A stretch of 64,000 nucleotides of DNA from JAIVJG01 sp964236735 (GCA_964236735.1 CAXSFM010000002.1:248001-312000), one strand, 5' to 3'. Positions 24,709-33,666 are shown, numbered from the stretch's first letter. Numbers and translations are program-made. The notes: generated by a model from the letters alone, not told the origin.

Positions 24709-25149
24709 GTGAATCGTAAACTCATACGCACGACACTGGCGGAAGTTAAAGGACGCGGCGACTCGCCGTCGCACAGAGAGCGCGGAGAATCCTCCGGGCG
24801 CGAGCGCGCGCCGATGCGCGGCGGTGGTGGCGGTGGCTCGTCGAGAGACTCATCCAGTTCGTCGCTCGCCGCGCAGGGACGCAAGAGGATTCCGCCGGCA
24901 GAGACGAACGCGGAAATCTTTTACTACAAGAAGCAGATGGACGCGCACACGCTGATGGTCATCGTGCTGCTGGACGACTCGGAGGTTGAAGGCACGATTG
25001 AGTGGTACGACCGCGCCGCGCTCAAGATCAACCGGCGCGGCGAGCCGAACATCATGCTGCTCAAGCACAACATCAAGTACATGTTCAAGGCCGAAGACCG
25101 CGACGGGGGCGGCGATGATGAGGACGATAACGACGGCGGCGAGGGCTAA
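24709..25149 (+). CDS. hfq: Hfq-like Sm-fold RNA-binding protein with long N-terminal extension
   Basis: 146 residues from GTG 24709, with GGAGG 8 nt upstream. Residues 1-65 are a Gly/Ser/Arg-rich, probably disordered region. Residues 68-125 form an Sm fold: EIFYYKKQMDAHTLMVIVLLDDSEVEGTIEW, then ALKINRRGEPNIMLLKHNIKYM. The second Sm motif differs from the YKHA-type end of classical Hfq (LLKHNIKYM). An acidic Asp/Gly tail ends the protein. Such proteins bind small RNAs and mRNAs in other bacteria; the long extension makes this copy unusual. Confidence 0.8.
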   Translation: MNRKLIRTTLAEVKGRGDSPSHRERGESSGRERAPMRGGGGGGSSRDSSSSSLAAQGRKRIPPAETNAEIFYYKKQMDAHTLMVIVLLDDSEVEGTIEWYDRAALKINRRGEPNIMLLKHNIKYMFKAEDRDGGGDDEDDNDGGEG

Positions 25150-25241
25150 AGTGTCAAACTAACCTTCGCTATGTTGTGGCGTTGGAAAAGTATGATGGGC
25201 ACAGTCTCCTCGTCCCTCCTCACTTGTTCGGGCATCAGGCC

Positions 25242-26312
25242 ATGAGCGAAACTTCACCAGCAACATTCTCCACCGGCGCGAGCGAGCGGCCACACGGTAG
25301 CCGCCCGCGCATCGGCATTACGATGGGCGACCCCGCAGGCATCGGGCCGGAGGTCGTCTTGAAGGCCGTCGCCGAGCCGGAGGTCTGGCGCGCGTGCGTG
25401 CCCTTCATTATCGGCGACGCGCAACTTCTCGCGCACACGGCGCGCACGCTTGACCTGCAATGCGGTTACGACATCGTGCGCGCGGGCGAGACACTGCCCG
25501 CCGAGCCGGACGCGCCCGTCATTTATCATCTCGACAACATCAGAGGTTACGTCACGCCCGGCGTCGAGTCGGGCGAGGCGGGACGAGCGTCCGCCGAGTA
25601 CATCAAGGCGGCGGTGGATTTGTGCGGGGCTGGAGAGTTGGACGCCATTTCAACCGCGCCGATTAACAAGCGTGCCATTTTCTTAGGCGGCTACAGCTTT
25701 CCCGGCCACACGGAATTTCTCGCGCAGTTAACGGGCGCGGAAAATTGCGCGATGGCCTTCGTCGCCTCGAACCTTCGCATCGTTTTAATCTCGACGCACG
25801 TTCCGCTTTCCGAGGCGATTCGGCTGGTGCAGAAAGAGAGAATCGTGCGCGTCGTCAAGCTGACGAACCGCGAGTTGAAGCGTTGGGGCATCAGCGAGCC
25901 GCGCATTGCCGTCGCGGCGTTGAATCCGCACGGCGCGGAGGGCGGCCTGTTCGGCGTTGAGGAAGCGGCGGAGATCGCCCCGGCGGTTGAGGAGTGTTGC
26001 GTCGTCGAAGGCATTGACGCGCGCGGCCCATTTTCGGCGGACACGGTTTTTTTGCGCGCCTCGCGCGGAGAGTTTGACGCCGTCGTTTCGTGTTACCATG
26101 ATCAGGCGATGATTCCCGTCAAATGTCTCTCGTTTGGCGAAGCCGTCAACGTCACGCTCGGACTGCCGTTCATCCGCACGTCGGTGGATCACGGTACGGC
26201 TTTCGACATCGCCGGCAAGGGTGTGGCGGAGCATTCGAGTATGGTCGCCGCCATTACGCTCGCCGCACGTCTCTCGCGCGCCGACGGGAGTGGCGGAAAT
26301 GCAGAGGTCTAA
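25242..26312 (+). CDS. pdxA: 4-hydroxythreonine-4-phosphate dehydrogenase
   Basis: 356 residues from ATG 25242; the frame reaches a GTG at 25176, but the conserved part begins at RPRIGITMGDPAGIGPE. Other marks: STAPINKRAI, GYSFPGHTEFLAQLT, NPHGAEGGLFG, CYHDQAMIPVK and RTSVDHGTAFDIAGKG; the His residues of these motifs bind the catalytic metal. PdxA oxidises 4-phosphohydroxy-threonine on the DXP-dependent route to pyridoxal phosphate. The gene stands alone between the Hfq-like gene and a receiver protein. Confidence 0.97.
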   Translation: MSETSPATFSTGASERPHGSRPRIGITMGDPAGIGPEVVLKAVAEPEVWRACVPFIIGDAQLLAHTARTLDLQCGYDIVRAGETLPAEPDAPVIYHLDNIRGYVTPGVESGEAGRASAEYIKAAVDLCGAGELDAISTAPINKRAIFLGGYSFPGHTEFLAQLTGAENCAMAFVASNLRIVLISTHVPLSEAIRLVQKERIVRVVKLTNRELKRWGISEPRIAVAALNPHGAEGGLFGVEEAAEIAPAVEECCVVEGIDARGPFSADTVFLRASRGEFDAVVSCYHDQAMIPVKCLSFGEAVNVTLGLPFIRTSVDHGTAFDIAGKGVAEHSSMVAAITLAARLSRADGSGGNAEV

Positions 26313-26315
26313 AAT

Positions 26316-26396
26316 GAAGTGATAAGTGATGAGTGATGAGTGATGAGTGAAAGATCGTTTCTTTCTCATCACTCATCACTCATCACTTATCACTTC
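26316..26396. repeat. Heptad hairpin E10 (GTGATAA/GTGATGA word), perfect 32-bp arms
   Basis: Arms 26316-26347 and 26365-26396 are perfectly complementary over 32 bp around a 17-nt loop (TGAAAGATCGTTTCTTT). The element starts 3 nt after the pdxA stop. A second hairpin, CTTCGAGA/TCTCGAAG (26393-26417), follows and runs into the GTG start of the next gene. Confidence 0.95.
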
Positions 26397-26417
26397 GAGA
26401 AGCGGAGATTCTCGAAG
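26393..26417 (+). promoter_or_regulatory. Short hairpin touching the start codon of the receiver gene
   Basis: CTTCGAGA (26393-26400) pairs with TCTCGAAG (26410-26417); the last G is the first base of the GTG start codon. A GCGGAG in the loop is the only Shine-Dalgarno-like sequence. The hairpin could control translation start; this is inference. Confidence 0.5.
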
Positions 26418-26818
26418 TGTCTGAGCAAGCTGTATCTTCACGCCGGATTCTGGTCGCGGATGACGACCCGGCGATTCTGCGTTTGATTACGGCCATTCTT
26501 GAGAAAGAAGGTTACACGGTCGTGCCGGCGCGTGACGGGCGCGAGGCTTACAAGCTGTTGCAATCGGACAGCGACTTTCTGGCCTGCGTCTTCGACGTGA
26601 TGATGCCGAACATACAGGGGCCGGAACTCGTGCGCCACATGAAGTCGGAGCGGCGTCTGATGAGGATTCCGGTGATGATGATGACCGCCGAGCAGAATCC
26701 GAAACTTTCTTCCGACAGCTTCGCGGCGGGCGCGGTCGTGTTTCTCCCCAAGCCGTTTACGACTTCGCAACTGCAAGTCATGCTGCGAATGTTGATCGGC
26801 AAAGCTCAGGGCGGATGA
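26417..26818 (+). CDS. Single-domain response regulator (receiver only)
   Basis: 133 residues from GTG 26417, made of one CheY-like receiver domain without output domain. The acidic pocket is LVADDD (residues 12-17), the phosphorylation Asp lies in CVFDVMMP (about residue 57), the switch Thr in MMMTAEQ and the Lys in FLPKPF. The partner kinase is not in the window. Such proteins act through protein contacts, for example in motility or phosphorelays; the target is unknown here. Confidence 0.93.
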   Translation: MSEQAVSSRRILVADDDPAILRLITAILEKEGYTVVPARDGREAYKLLQSDSDFLACVFDVMMPNIQGPELVRHMKSERRLMRIPVMMMTAEQNPKLSSDSFAAGAVVFLPKPFTTSQLQVMLRMLIGKAQGG

Positions 26819-26909
26819 AACCCGCGGGGCGGCGTCCCCGTAAGACAGCGACGAAGACTTGCCGCCTTCAGATGTCGGGACGCAGGCGGGACGAAAAGGG
26901 AAGTTCAAG

Positions 26910-27686
26910 ATGTTGAAGTTTTCACGCATCCCTTCCGAGTTGATGAGCGCGCGGCGCAGGTGTGCAGGCTTGGTGTTTCTCGTCTCGCTCGCGTTGTGTA
27001 TATCATGGACATTGAGTGCGACAGCGACAGCGGCAGCGGTGACGACGGCACGCGCGCAGTCAGGGCGACGACAGACGCCTCCGGCTAGTCCGGTCGCGAC
27101 GCCGACGCCGGACGATAAAGCCACGCAGGGCGAGTCGGAGTCAGAGTCGAAACCGAGAGGCGCGTCTTCATCGTCGAGGCAGGCGGGCGCGACGCTCGTG
27201 GATTTCATCATCATGGAAGACGACAACGCGCTCATTGACATTCCGTATGGCGTGAAGGATTTTGTCGTCGAAACGTTTCTGCAAAGGTTGAGACAATCCA
27301 GCAGCGTCTCGGTGCAGGGCGCAACCAAAGGCAGCATGAATGATGCGCGCAAGCGTGCGAAGGATGAAAAGGCCGCCTTCGTCGTTTTCTTCCAACTTCA
27401 GGAAGAGGGCGCGGACATGGGGCGCGGGAGCGTCGGGCAGGCGGATACGCAAACGTTGATTATCAAAACATACGTCTTCGCGCCGACGACGGGGAAAGTT
27501 AAATTCGGGGATCGGGTGGTGCAGCGTCCGTACCGGCAGACGGCGACCATCGGCGGCGTGCGCGTCCCTGTTCCAGCCTCGCGTCCGCAACAATTTCCAT
27601 CGCAGAATGAACTCGGACAGGCCGCGCAAGAGGCGGCTGATCGGTTGATGTCGCGTTTCAACGTGATTCTCCCGCCGGAAAATTAA
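26910..27686 (+). CDS. Exported protein of unknown function
   Basis: 258 residues from ATG 26910 (GGGAA upstream); the frame also reaches 26859. A signal sequence with a hydrophobic core (LVFLVSLALCISWTL, about residues 21-35) precedes a Pro/Ser/Glu-rich linker and then a mixed alpha/beta domain (residues 90-258, beginning GATLVDFIIMEDDNALIDIPYGVKDF in part). I recognise no family. The last part (LGQAAQEAADRLMSRFNVILPPEN) is well ordered, so the protein is probably real and extracytoplasmic. Confidence 0.75.
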   Translation: MLKFSRIPSELMSARRRCAGLVFLVSLALCISWTLSATATAAAVTTARAQSGRRQTPPASPVATPTPDDKATQGESESESKPRGASSSSRQAGATLVDFIIMEDDNALIDIPYGVKDFVVETFLQRLRQSSSVSVQGATKGSMNDARKRAKDEKAAFVVFFQLQEEGADMGRGSVGQADTQTLIIKTYVFAPTTGKVKFGDRVVQRPYRQTATIGGVRVPVPASRPQQFPSQNELGQAAQEAADRLMSRFNVILPPEN

Positions 27687-27708
27687 GAAGGGGAAATAGA
27701 AGAGAACT

Positions 27709-27942
27709 ATGCCTGAGCTACGTGGCAAACAAGCAGAACCCGATGTGAAGGAAGAGTGGAAGCGCGCTTATGCGATTTATCGTGAAGCGCCGGGCGCTCC
27801 GCATGATAAGAAGGCCGACCGCACTGAGCGCATCAACTACGTCGCGCACACGATGCGCCTGACGCGCAAGCAGGCGAAGCGGCGCGTGCGGAATTACGAG
27901 GCGTGGCAGCGCAACATCAAGCGCGGACTCGTCGAGCCGTAA
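27709..27942 (+). CDS. Small basic protein of unknown function
   Basis: 77 residues, rich in Lys and Arg, mainly helical (EEWKRAYAIYREAP, then YVAHTMRLTRKQAKRRVRNYEAWQRN). An AGAAGAGA purine stretch precedes the ATG. It lies 22 nt after the exported protein and just before another exported protein, so it is probably in their operon. The basic helices suggest nucleic-acid binding, but I cannot assign a family. Confidence 0.65.
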   Translation: MPELRGKQAEPDVKEEWKRAYAIYREAPGAPHDKKADRTERINYVAHTMRLTRKQAKRRVRNYEAWQRNIKRGLVEP

Positions 27943-27959
27943 GCCTCTGGCGCGCGAAG

Positions 27960-28976
27960 ATGACGAAGCCGCTTTCTTACTCAACTCACATTCCGTCGCT
28001 CTCGACACACCGGCGCGTGCGGAGTCTGTGGGGAAACGCGCGTGCGTGTGCGGTGTTGGCCGTCGCGCTCTATTGCTGTCTCGTGCCCGCCGCCGCCGTC
28101 TTCGCGCAAAAGAAACCGAAACCCGCGCTCAAGGAAAAGGACGCGCGTGCTGCGATTGCGAACGCAGCGGGCTTCGCCTTGAGCAAGGGCGCGGTGCGCG
28201 TCCGCAGCATCTCTGATGCGGGCGTCTCGCCGATTGTCGTCGTGGCTGAAGTGACGACGGCCTTTCGTTTCAGAGATGAGTCAGAAGGCGGAGCCGGCGC
28301 GTTGCAGAGCACGTTCAAAGGCGCGGAAGGTGCGGGCGCGCCGGCGGCGATGACGACGAAGTGGCATTTGGCGGAAGTGCGAACCGGCGACCGCAACTGG
28401 GAAGAGATAGACTTTCTCACTGCTCCGTTCGGCGCGGAAAAGGTCGAACGCGCGCGTGTCTCGCTCGAAAGCCTCGCCGCAGAGTTTGAGACGCAGCAGC
28501 GCGAGCGCAAAAGCGACAAGGAGATCGTGCACGACAATCTTCGCATCAAATCTTTTTCCGCGCTCATGTCGTCGGCGGTTGCAGAGATCGGCGTCGAAGC
28601 GTCGTTTCGTCTTGAGAGAGATGCGCGCGGCAAGTGGCGTGTAATAGAAGTCCGCTTCGGCAATGACACGAGCGGCGACTTGGACACGCTTCTCGCTTCC
28701 GTCAACGCGCAGAAGTTGGAGCGCGCGCGCGTCGAACTCGCCGAGATCAAGACGGCGCTCGAAGCTTTCCACGTCGAGCGCGGCTTTTATGTCGTTGCGA
28801 AGGACGAGTCGGCCTTGATGGATTTCCTCAGCCCCCGCTATGCCAGACGCATCATCCGCATAGACCCCTGGCACAGGCCATATCGTTATGAAGGGACGCG
28901 CGATAATTACTCTCTGCGCTCTGACGGGGCGGACGGCGCGGCGGGCACGGCGGACGATGTGGCGAGCGGCAAATAG
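27960..28976 (+). CDS. Exported protein with GspG-like C-terminal segment
   Basis: 338 residues from ATG 27960; an upstream start at 27903 would overlap the preceding gene. Signal sequence core about residues 28-48 (ACAVLAVALYCCLVPAAAVFA). The middle is an alpha/beta domain of no known family. The last 60 residues resemble the C-terminal end of type II secretion major pseudopilins: IDPWHRPYRYEG, NYSLRSDGADGAAGTADD, which in GspG binds calcium. The N-terminal pilin helix and prepilin peptidase site are missing, so this is not a true pseudopilin. Confidence 0.75.
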   Translation: MTKPLSYSTHIPSLSTHRRVRSLWGNARACAVLAVALYCCLVPAAAVFAQKKPKPALKEKDARAAIANAAGFALSKGAVRVRSISDAGVSPIVVVAEVTTAFRFRDESEGGAGALQSTFKGAEGAGAPAAMTTKWHLAEVRTGDRNWEEIDFLTAPFGAEKVERARVSLESLAAEFETQQRERKSDKEIVHDNLRIKSFSALMSSAVAEIGVEASFRLERDARGKWRVIEVRFGNDTSGDLDTLLASVNAQKLERARVELAEIKTALEAFHVERGFYVVAKDESALMDFLSPRYARRIIRIDPWHRPYRYEGTRDNYSLRSDGADGAAGTADDVASGK

Positions 28977-29088
28977 CCAGCAGCAATCAACAGTCAGCTT
29001 CTCTCAGCGAAAGCTCGCGCGGTCGCATGAAACGTGTTCCCACATTCACAGACAAAAAGCTGAGTGCTGACCGCTGACTGCTATTTGC
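28969..29088. repeat. Heptad hairpin E11 (GCAGTCA word)
   Basis: Arms 28969-29000 and 29057-29088 pair at about 25 of 32 positions, including the perfect ends GCAAATAGC/GCTATTTGC and CAGCTT/AAGCTG. The loop is 56 nt. The stop codon TAG (28974-28976) of the upstream gene lies in the left arm. The rest of the gap to 29249 holds no further recognisable signal. Confidence 0.75.
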
Positions 29089-29249
29089 TATCTTTCATCT
29101 TGACGCACAATTGCCGCGTCTGTTAGGTTTGAGTTGCGGGTATTTGTTGCCGATGAAGGCCGCAGTCTCGCATGTCCTGCCATCTCGTCCCACACGTTTT
29201 GCCTACGCTCAAACCCCAGACGGATGGTGCTCCACGAAGGAGAATTCTT

Positions 29250-30824
29250 TTGCCCACGGGACGCCCCACATTGCTTGTCGCGGATGATTCCGTCACCATT
29301 CAAAAGGTTGTCACGCTGACCTTCACGGACGAAGGGATGGACGTGTCCGCCGTCGGCAATGGCGACGATGCGTGGCGGCAGTTGGAGGCTGAGACGCCGC
29401 CCGACATCGTGCTCGCCGACGCCATCATGCCGGGTCTTTCCGGCTACGAGTTGTGCTGGCGGATCAAGAACGACAGCCGTTTCCAACACATCCCTGTGCT
29501 GCTTTTGGTCGGGGCATTTGAACCCTTTAACGAAGCGGAGGCGCGCCGCGTTGGCGCGAATGAAATTTTGACCAAACCATTTCAATCCATACGCGATCTG
29601 ATGAGCAAGGTCGGCTCTCTCCTCGGCGCATCCGAAGCCTCGCCGGAGGCGGAAACTGAGGAGCCGCAGCACGAGACGCCGCGCCAAACGGAAGTCGCTG
29701 TATCCGATGCATCACACTCGCCCGCACAGGACGCGCAGGCTGCCGTGAGTCAGACCGCCGCGCAGAGCAACGTTGACGCGCAGCATGAGACGGGCGGCGC
29801 GCAGCACGGGACAAGCGTGCAGGACAACCCCATGAGCGACCGGCATCCGGCTTACTCTCCAAACCCCGCCGCATCTTTCGCAGACCTCGGAGCCGACGAC
29901 GAGATGATCGAGCAAATGCCCGTCCTCGATAAAGACGATGATATGTCGGAACAAACTATCTCTGCGGAAGCGCCGTTCGCAGCGTCGGCCACGCACGCGG
30001 ACGACAGGTTCGATCAGATGAGCGCGGGCGATGTGCGCGCGAAGATGGACGAATGGAGCGGCGGTCTGAGTCACAGCTTCGCTGCCGCGCACGTTGTTGG
30101 AGAGGACGTGATGCTGGCCGGACAGCAACAAGCCTTTTCCACACACGTCGCGAGCGTCGTTGCGATTGATGATGCGCTGCTCGATTTGGGCATGATTAAC
30201 ACACCGCCCGTCAATCGCGTCGTCAATGCGGACGACCTCATCCTCGACCTCGATGACATCAATCCGCCCGCGCCGCCAGCGTTCTATGACGACGCGCCGC
30301 TGGATTCGGCGCAGGGCGTTGACGAGCCGGTGCCGGTAGAAGTTATCGAACAGGACGCGATACCGCAGCATCAAGTTCCGATGCCGACGTTCGGCGTTGA
30401 AGATGAGTCGCACCCGTCGCGCGAGTTTATCGAGCCGACCGTCGTCCCCGCCGATGAATTCGTGTCCGCCGATGCGCTCGGCGACTACACGGACGGAAGC
30501 GTCGAGGGCGATGTCGCCAAACCACCAGCCGCAACATCTGTCGAGCCGTTGAACGAAACGGAGACGATGCACCCCGCTTTGTCTATGGAAAACGCCGGAG
30601 AAGATACCGACTGGCAACACTCTGTCAGCATCGCGAGTGCCGCCGCTGCCGGGGAACAACTCATCAACCCCGCACAGCTTTCACCCGAAATGATAGAAGC
30701 CATCGCGCGCCGCGCCGTCGAGATGCTCTCGGAAAAAGTCGTGCGGGAGATCGCGTGGGAAGTCGTCCCGCAACTCGCCGAACTGCTCATCAAGCGAAGA
30801 CTCGACGAGGAAAGGCAAAAGTAA
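29250..30824 (+). CDS. Receiver-domain protein with long acidic linker and conserved C-terminal helices
   Basis: 524 residues from TTG 29250, supported by AAGGAG six bases upstream; the frame also reaches 29172. N-terminal receiver domain (residues 6-125: LLVADDS, phosphorylation Asp in VLADAIMP, Lys in LTKPF). Residues 130-460 are acidic, low in complexity and probably disordered. The C-terminal helices (MIEAIARRAVEMLSEKVVREIAWEVVP in part) resemble the end domain of several delta-proteobacterial and acidobacterial receiver proteins. The last residues RQK and the TAA stop are encoded by repeat E12. Confidence 0.85.
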   Translation: MPTGRPTLLVADDSVTIQKVVTLTFTDEGMDVSAVGNGDDAWRQLEAETPPDIVLADAIMPGLSGYELCWRIKNDSRFQHIPVLLLVGAFEPFNEAEARRVGANEILTKPFQSIRDLMSKVGSLLGASEASPEAETEEPQHETPRQTEVAVSDASHSPAQDAQAAVSQTAAQSNVDAQHETGGAQHGTSVQDNPMSDRHPAYSPNPAASFADLGADDEMIEQMPVLDKDDDMSEQTISAEAPFAASATHADDRFDQMSAGDVRAKMDEWSGGLSHSFAAAHVVGEDVMLAGQQQAFSTHVASVVAIDDALLDLGMINTPPVNRVVNADDLILDLDDINPPAPPAFYDDAPLDSAQGVDEPVPVEVIEQDAIPQHQVPMPTFGVEDESHPSREFIEPTVVPADEFVSADALGDYTDGSVEGDVAKPPAATSVEPLNETETMHPALSMENAGEDTDWQHSVSIASAAAAGEQLINPAQLSPEMIEAIARRAVEMLSEKVVREIAWEVVPQLAELLIKRRLDEERQK

Positions 30825-30954
30825 AAAGGCAAAAGGTAAAAGTTAAAGCCGCTTGCGCCGCACTTGACGCAAAGCAGCAATGTCGAAATCAAAGGCAAAA
30901 GCGAGGTTGTGGCAGCTTCCTCACTTTTGCCTTTTTCCTTTTTCCTTTTGCCTT
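30812..30954. repeat. Composite heptad hairpin E12 (AAGGCAA/AAGTAAA word)
   Basis: Left array 30812-30844: AAGGCAA AAGTAAA AAGGCAA AAGGTAA AAGTT. A second inner arm at 30891-30906 pairs with 30919-30934 at 15 of 16 positions, and the right array continues to 30954. The TAA stop of the receiver protein (30822-30824) lies in the left arm. A TATAAT follows at 30957-30962, 10 nt before the valS ATG. Confidence 0.82.
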
Positions 30955-30956
30955 CG

Positions 30957-30962
30957 TATAAT
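30957..30962 (+). promoter_or_regulatory. Possible -10 box close to the valS start
   Basis: Perfect TATAAT ending 10 nt before the ATG of valS. A start about 7 nt downstream would give a nearly leaderless mRNA. No good -35 exists; the sequence 17 nt upstream is the pyrimidine-rich repeat arm (TTTCCT). It may be chance. Confidence 0.35.
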
Positions 30963-30972
30963 CATTCCTCTT

Positions 30973-33666
30973 ATGGAAATTCCCAAGACTTACGATCCGA
31001 AACAGGCGGAGGAACGCCACTACGCGCGCTGGGAAGCGGCGGGCTGTTTCGCGCCTGAGATTAACAAAGACGCCAACGCGCCAGTCTATTCCATCGCCAT
31101 CCCGCCGCCGAATGTGACCGGCTCGCTGCACATGGGACATGCTTTGCAGCACACGATCATGGACGTGCTGACGCGCTATCACCGGATGCGCGGCTATCGC
31201 ACGCTCTGGCTGCCCGGCATGGATCACGCAGGCATCTCGACGCAAATTATGGTCGAGAGAAAGTTGAAGAAAGAGGAGAAACTGTCGAGACACGACCTCG
31301 GACGCGAAGCATTCATCGAGCGCGTGTGGCAATGGAAGCGACAGTACGGCGGCGAGATTCTCAAGCAGATGCGGCGCGAAGGCGCGAGCGTTGACTGGTC
31401 GCGCGAGCATTTCACGATGGACGAGAAACTGACGCGCGCCGTCCGCGAGTTTTTCGTCCGCAGCTACGAGGAAGGTCTCATCTATCACGGCGAGGGCATG
31501 ATTAGCTGGTGTCCGAAGGATCAGACCGCGCTCTCCGACCTCGAAGTCGAGAAAGAATCGCAGGCCGGAAAACTTTATTACTTGCAGTATCCATTGAAGG
31601 GCGACGCGCGGCGCATGGTGACGGTGGCGACGACCAGACCGGAGACGATGCTCGGCGACACAGCCGTCGCCGTCAATCCGAACGACGAGAGGTACGCAGA
31701 CCTCATCGGCACGACGCTGGAACTGCCTTTGACGGGACGCGAAATAACAATCGTCGCGGACGACTTCGTTGACCCGGAGTTCGGCACGGGCGCGGTGAAA
31801 ATTACGCCCGCGCACGACCCGAACGATTACGCGATGGGGCAACGACACAACCTTGCGCTGGTCAAAGTCATAGACCAGCACGCGCGCATGACGGCGGAGG
31901 CTGGCGCAGAGTTTGAGGGGCTTGACCGTTACGAAGCGCGCGAGAAAGTCGTCGGGAAATTTGAAGAGTTGGGGCTGCTTGAGAAAGTCGTTGACTACGA
32001 ATTTTCCATCACGAAATGCGGGCGTTGCCGGACAGTCATCGAGCCGCTCATTTCTCTGCAATGGTTTTTGAAGCAGGCGGAGTTAGGACGCGCCGCGCTC
32101 GAACTCGTGCGCGAAAAGCATCAGCCGCGCTTCGTGCCCGAAACGCCTTACGAGAAGGTTTATACGAACTGGCTGGAAAATCTGCACGACTGGACGCTCT
32201 CGCGCCAACTGTGGTGGGGTCATCGCATCCCCGCGTGGTACGACGAAGAGGGCAAAGTCTATGTTGCGCGCAGCGAGGAAGAGGCACGCGCGCAGGCCGG
32301 CACGGAGAAGTTGACGCAGGATGCGGACGTGCTCGATACGTGGTTCTCATCCGCGCTGTGGCCGATCTCGACGCTCGGCTGGCCGGACGAAGACGCGCCC
32401 GACCTGAAAACTTTTTACCCGACCTCTGTGCTCGTCACGGCGCGCGACATCATCTTTCTGTGGGTCTCGCGCATGATGATGACGGGGTTGAAATTCGCGG
32501 GCGAGCGCGCGTTCGATGATGTCTATATCACGGGCACGATTTTCGACAAGCACGGGCAGCGCATGTCGAAGTCGAAGGGCAACGGCGTTGACCCGCTTGA
32601 AGTCTTCGACAAGTACGGCGTGGACGCGACGCGCCTCGTGCTGGCGTCTATCGGCTCGACGGACACGCGCTGGAACGACAATCAAGTCGAAAGTTATCGC
32701 AACTTCGCCAACAAAATCTGGAACGCCGCGCGCTTCTGCCTGCTCAACTCCGAGGGCGCGCAAGCGGGGCAAGGCTTCGAGGGTGAGGCTACAAGCTGGG
32801 CTTTGCATGATCGTTGGATCGTGTCGCGCCTCAACCGGACGGCGCGCGACGTGTCGAAGGCGATTGAAAGTTATCAATTCCACGAAGCCGTCTATGCGCT
32901 CTATCATTTTTTCTGGGACGACTTTTGCGACTGGTACATCGAGCTTTCAAAGACAGATGTCACGGCGACGGAAGCGTCAGACACACGCGACGCCGCGCGC
33001 AACCGCGTCATCACCGTGCTCGAACAGGCGCTGCGTCTGCTGCATCCGTTCATGCCGTTCATCACAGAAGAACTCTGGCAGAATTTGCCGGGCATCGGGA
33101 GCGCGTCGCTCCATGCAGCTTACGCGGGCGCGGAGCAGACGATTATGCTCGCGGCTTATCCGCAAGCCGTCGAGTCGCTGATTGATGAGCAGGCGGAAAA
33201 TGAGATGAAGTCAATTATCGAACTCATTTCGCGCGTGCGTAACATTCGCTCGGAGTTGAACGTCAAGCCGTCCGAGGAAGTGCAACTCATCATCAGTTCC
33301 GCGAGTGACAGCCACGTCTTTGAAGAGAGCGTGGCGCAGATCAAAAAACTGACGCGCGCCAGTAATATCACGTTCACAAATTCGCTGGCAGACGTGCCGC
33401 GCGCATCGGCACGCGCCGCCCTATCGGGCGGCGTGGAAGTCGCCGTGCCGCTCGAAGGCTTGATTGATTTCGAGCAGGAGCGCGCGCGCATCGGGCGCGA
33501 GCGCGAGAAGTTGGAGAAAGAATCGGAGCGGCTTGTGGCGCAGCTTTCCAACTCGCAATTCACGGAGCGCGCCCCCGCCGAAAAGGTCGCGGAGTTGCAG
33601 CAACGTGTCGCCGACATCCGGCAACGAACAGACGCGCTCGTACAGATGCAGGAGGCGCTCGCATAA
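30973..33666 (+). CDS. valS: Valyl-tRNA synthetase
   Basis: 897 residues from ATG 30973; the frame reaches back to 30880 only through repeat E12. Class I signatures: PPPNVTGSLHMGHAL (HIGH type, HMGH) near residue 45 and RMSKSKGNGVDPLEV (KMSKS type) near residue 530. The editing domain has TTRPETMLGDTAVAVNP. The C-terminal coiled coil (ERARIGREREKLEKESERLV) is typical of ValRS. The enzyme charges tRNA-Val in the cytoplasm. The stop TAA touches the ATG of nadC directly. Confidence 0.98.
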   Translation: MEIPKTYDPKQAEERHYARWEAAGCFAPEINKDANAPVYSIAIPPPNVTGSLHMGHALQHTIMDVLTRYHRMRGYRTLWLPGMDHAGISTQIMVERKLKKEEKLSRHDLGREAFIERVWQWKRQYGGEILKQMRREGASVDWSREHFTMDEKLTRAVREFFVRSYEEGLIYHGEGMISWCPKDQTALSDLEVEKESQAGKLYYLQYPLKGDARRMVTVATTRPETMLGDTAVAVNPNDERYADLIGTTLELPLTGREITIVADDFVDPEFGTGAVKITPAHDPNDYAMGQRHNLALVKVIDQHARMTAEAGAEFEGLDRYEAREKVVGKFEELGLLEKVVDYEFSITKCGRCRTVIEPLISLQWFLKQAELGRAALELVREKHQPRFVPETPYEKVYTNWLENLHDWTLSRQLWWGHRIPAWYDEEGKVYVARSEEEARAQAGTEKLTQDADVLDTWFSSALWPISTLGWPDEDAPDLKTFYPTSVLVTARDIIFLWVSRMMMTGLKFAGERAFDDVYITGTIFDKHGQRMSKSKGNGVDPLEVFDKYGVDATRLVLASIGSTDTRWNDNQVESYRNFANKIWNAARFCLLNSEGAQAGQGFEGEATSWALHDRWIVSRLNRTARDVSKAIESYQFHEAVYALYHFFWDDFCDWYIELSKTDVTATEASDTRDAARNRVITVLEQALRLLHPFMPFITEELWQNLPGIGSASLHAAYAGAEQTIMLAAYPQAVESLIDEQAENEMKSIIELISRVRNIRSELNVKPSEEVQLIISSASDSHVFEESVAQIKKLTRASNITFTNSLADVPRASARAALSGGVEVAVPLEGLIDFEQERARIGREREKLEKESERLVAQLSNSQFTERAPAEKVAELQQRVADIRQRTDALVQMQEALA

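Noticed and set aside
24479..24712. 77-codon frame before the Hfq-like gene
   Set aside because: It starts in the TTGAACC repeat arm, has no coding-like composition and overlaps the Shine-Dalgarno of the next gene.
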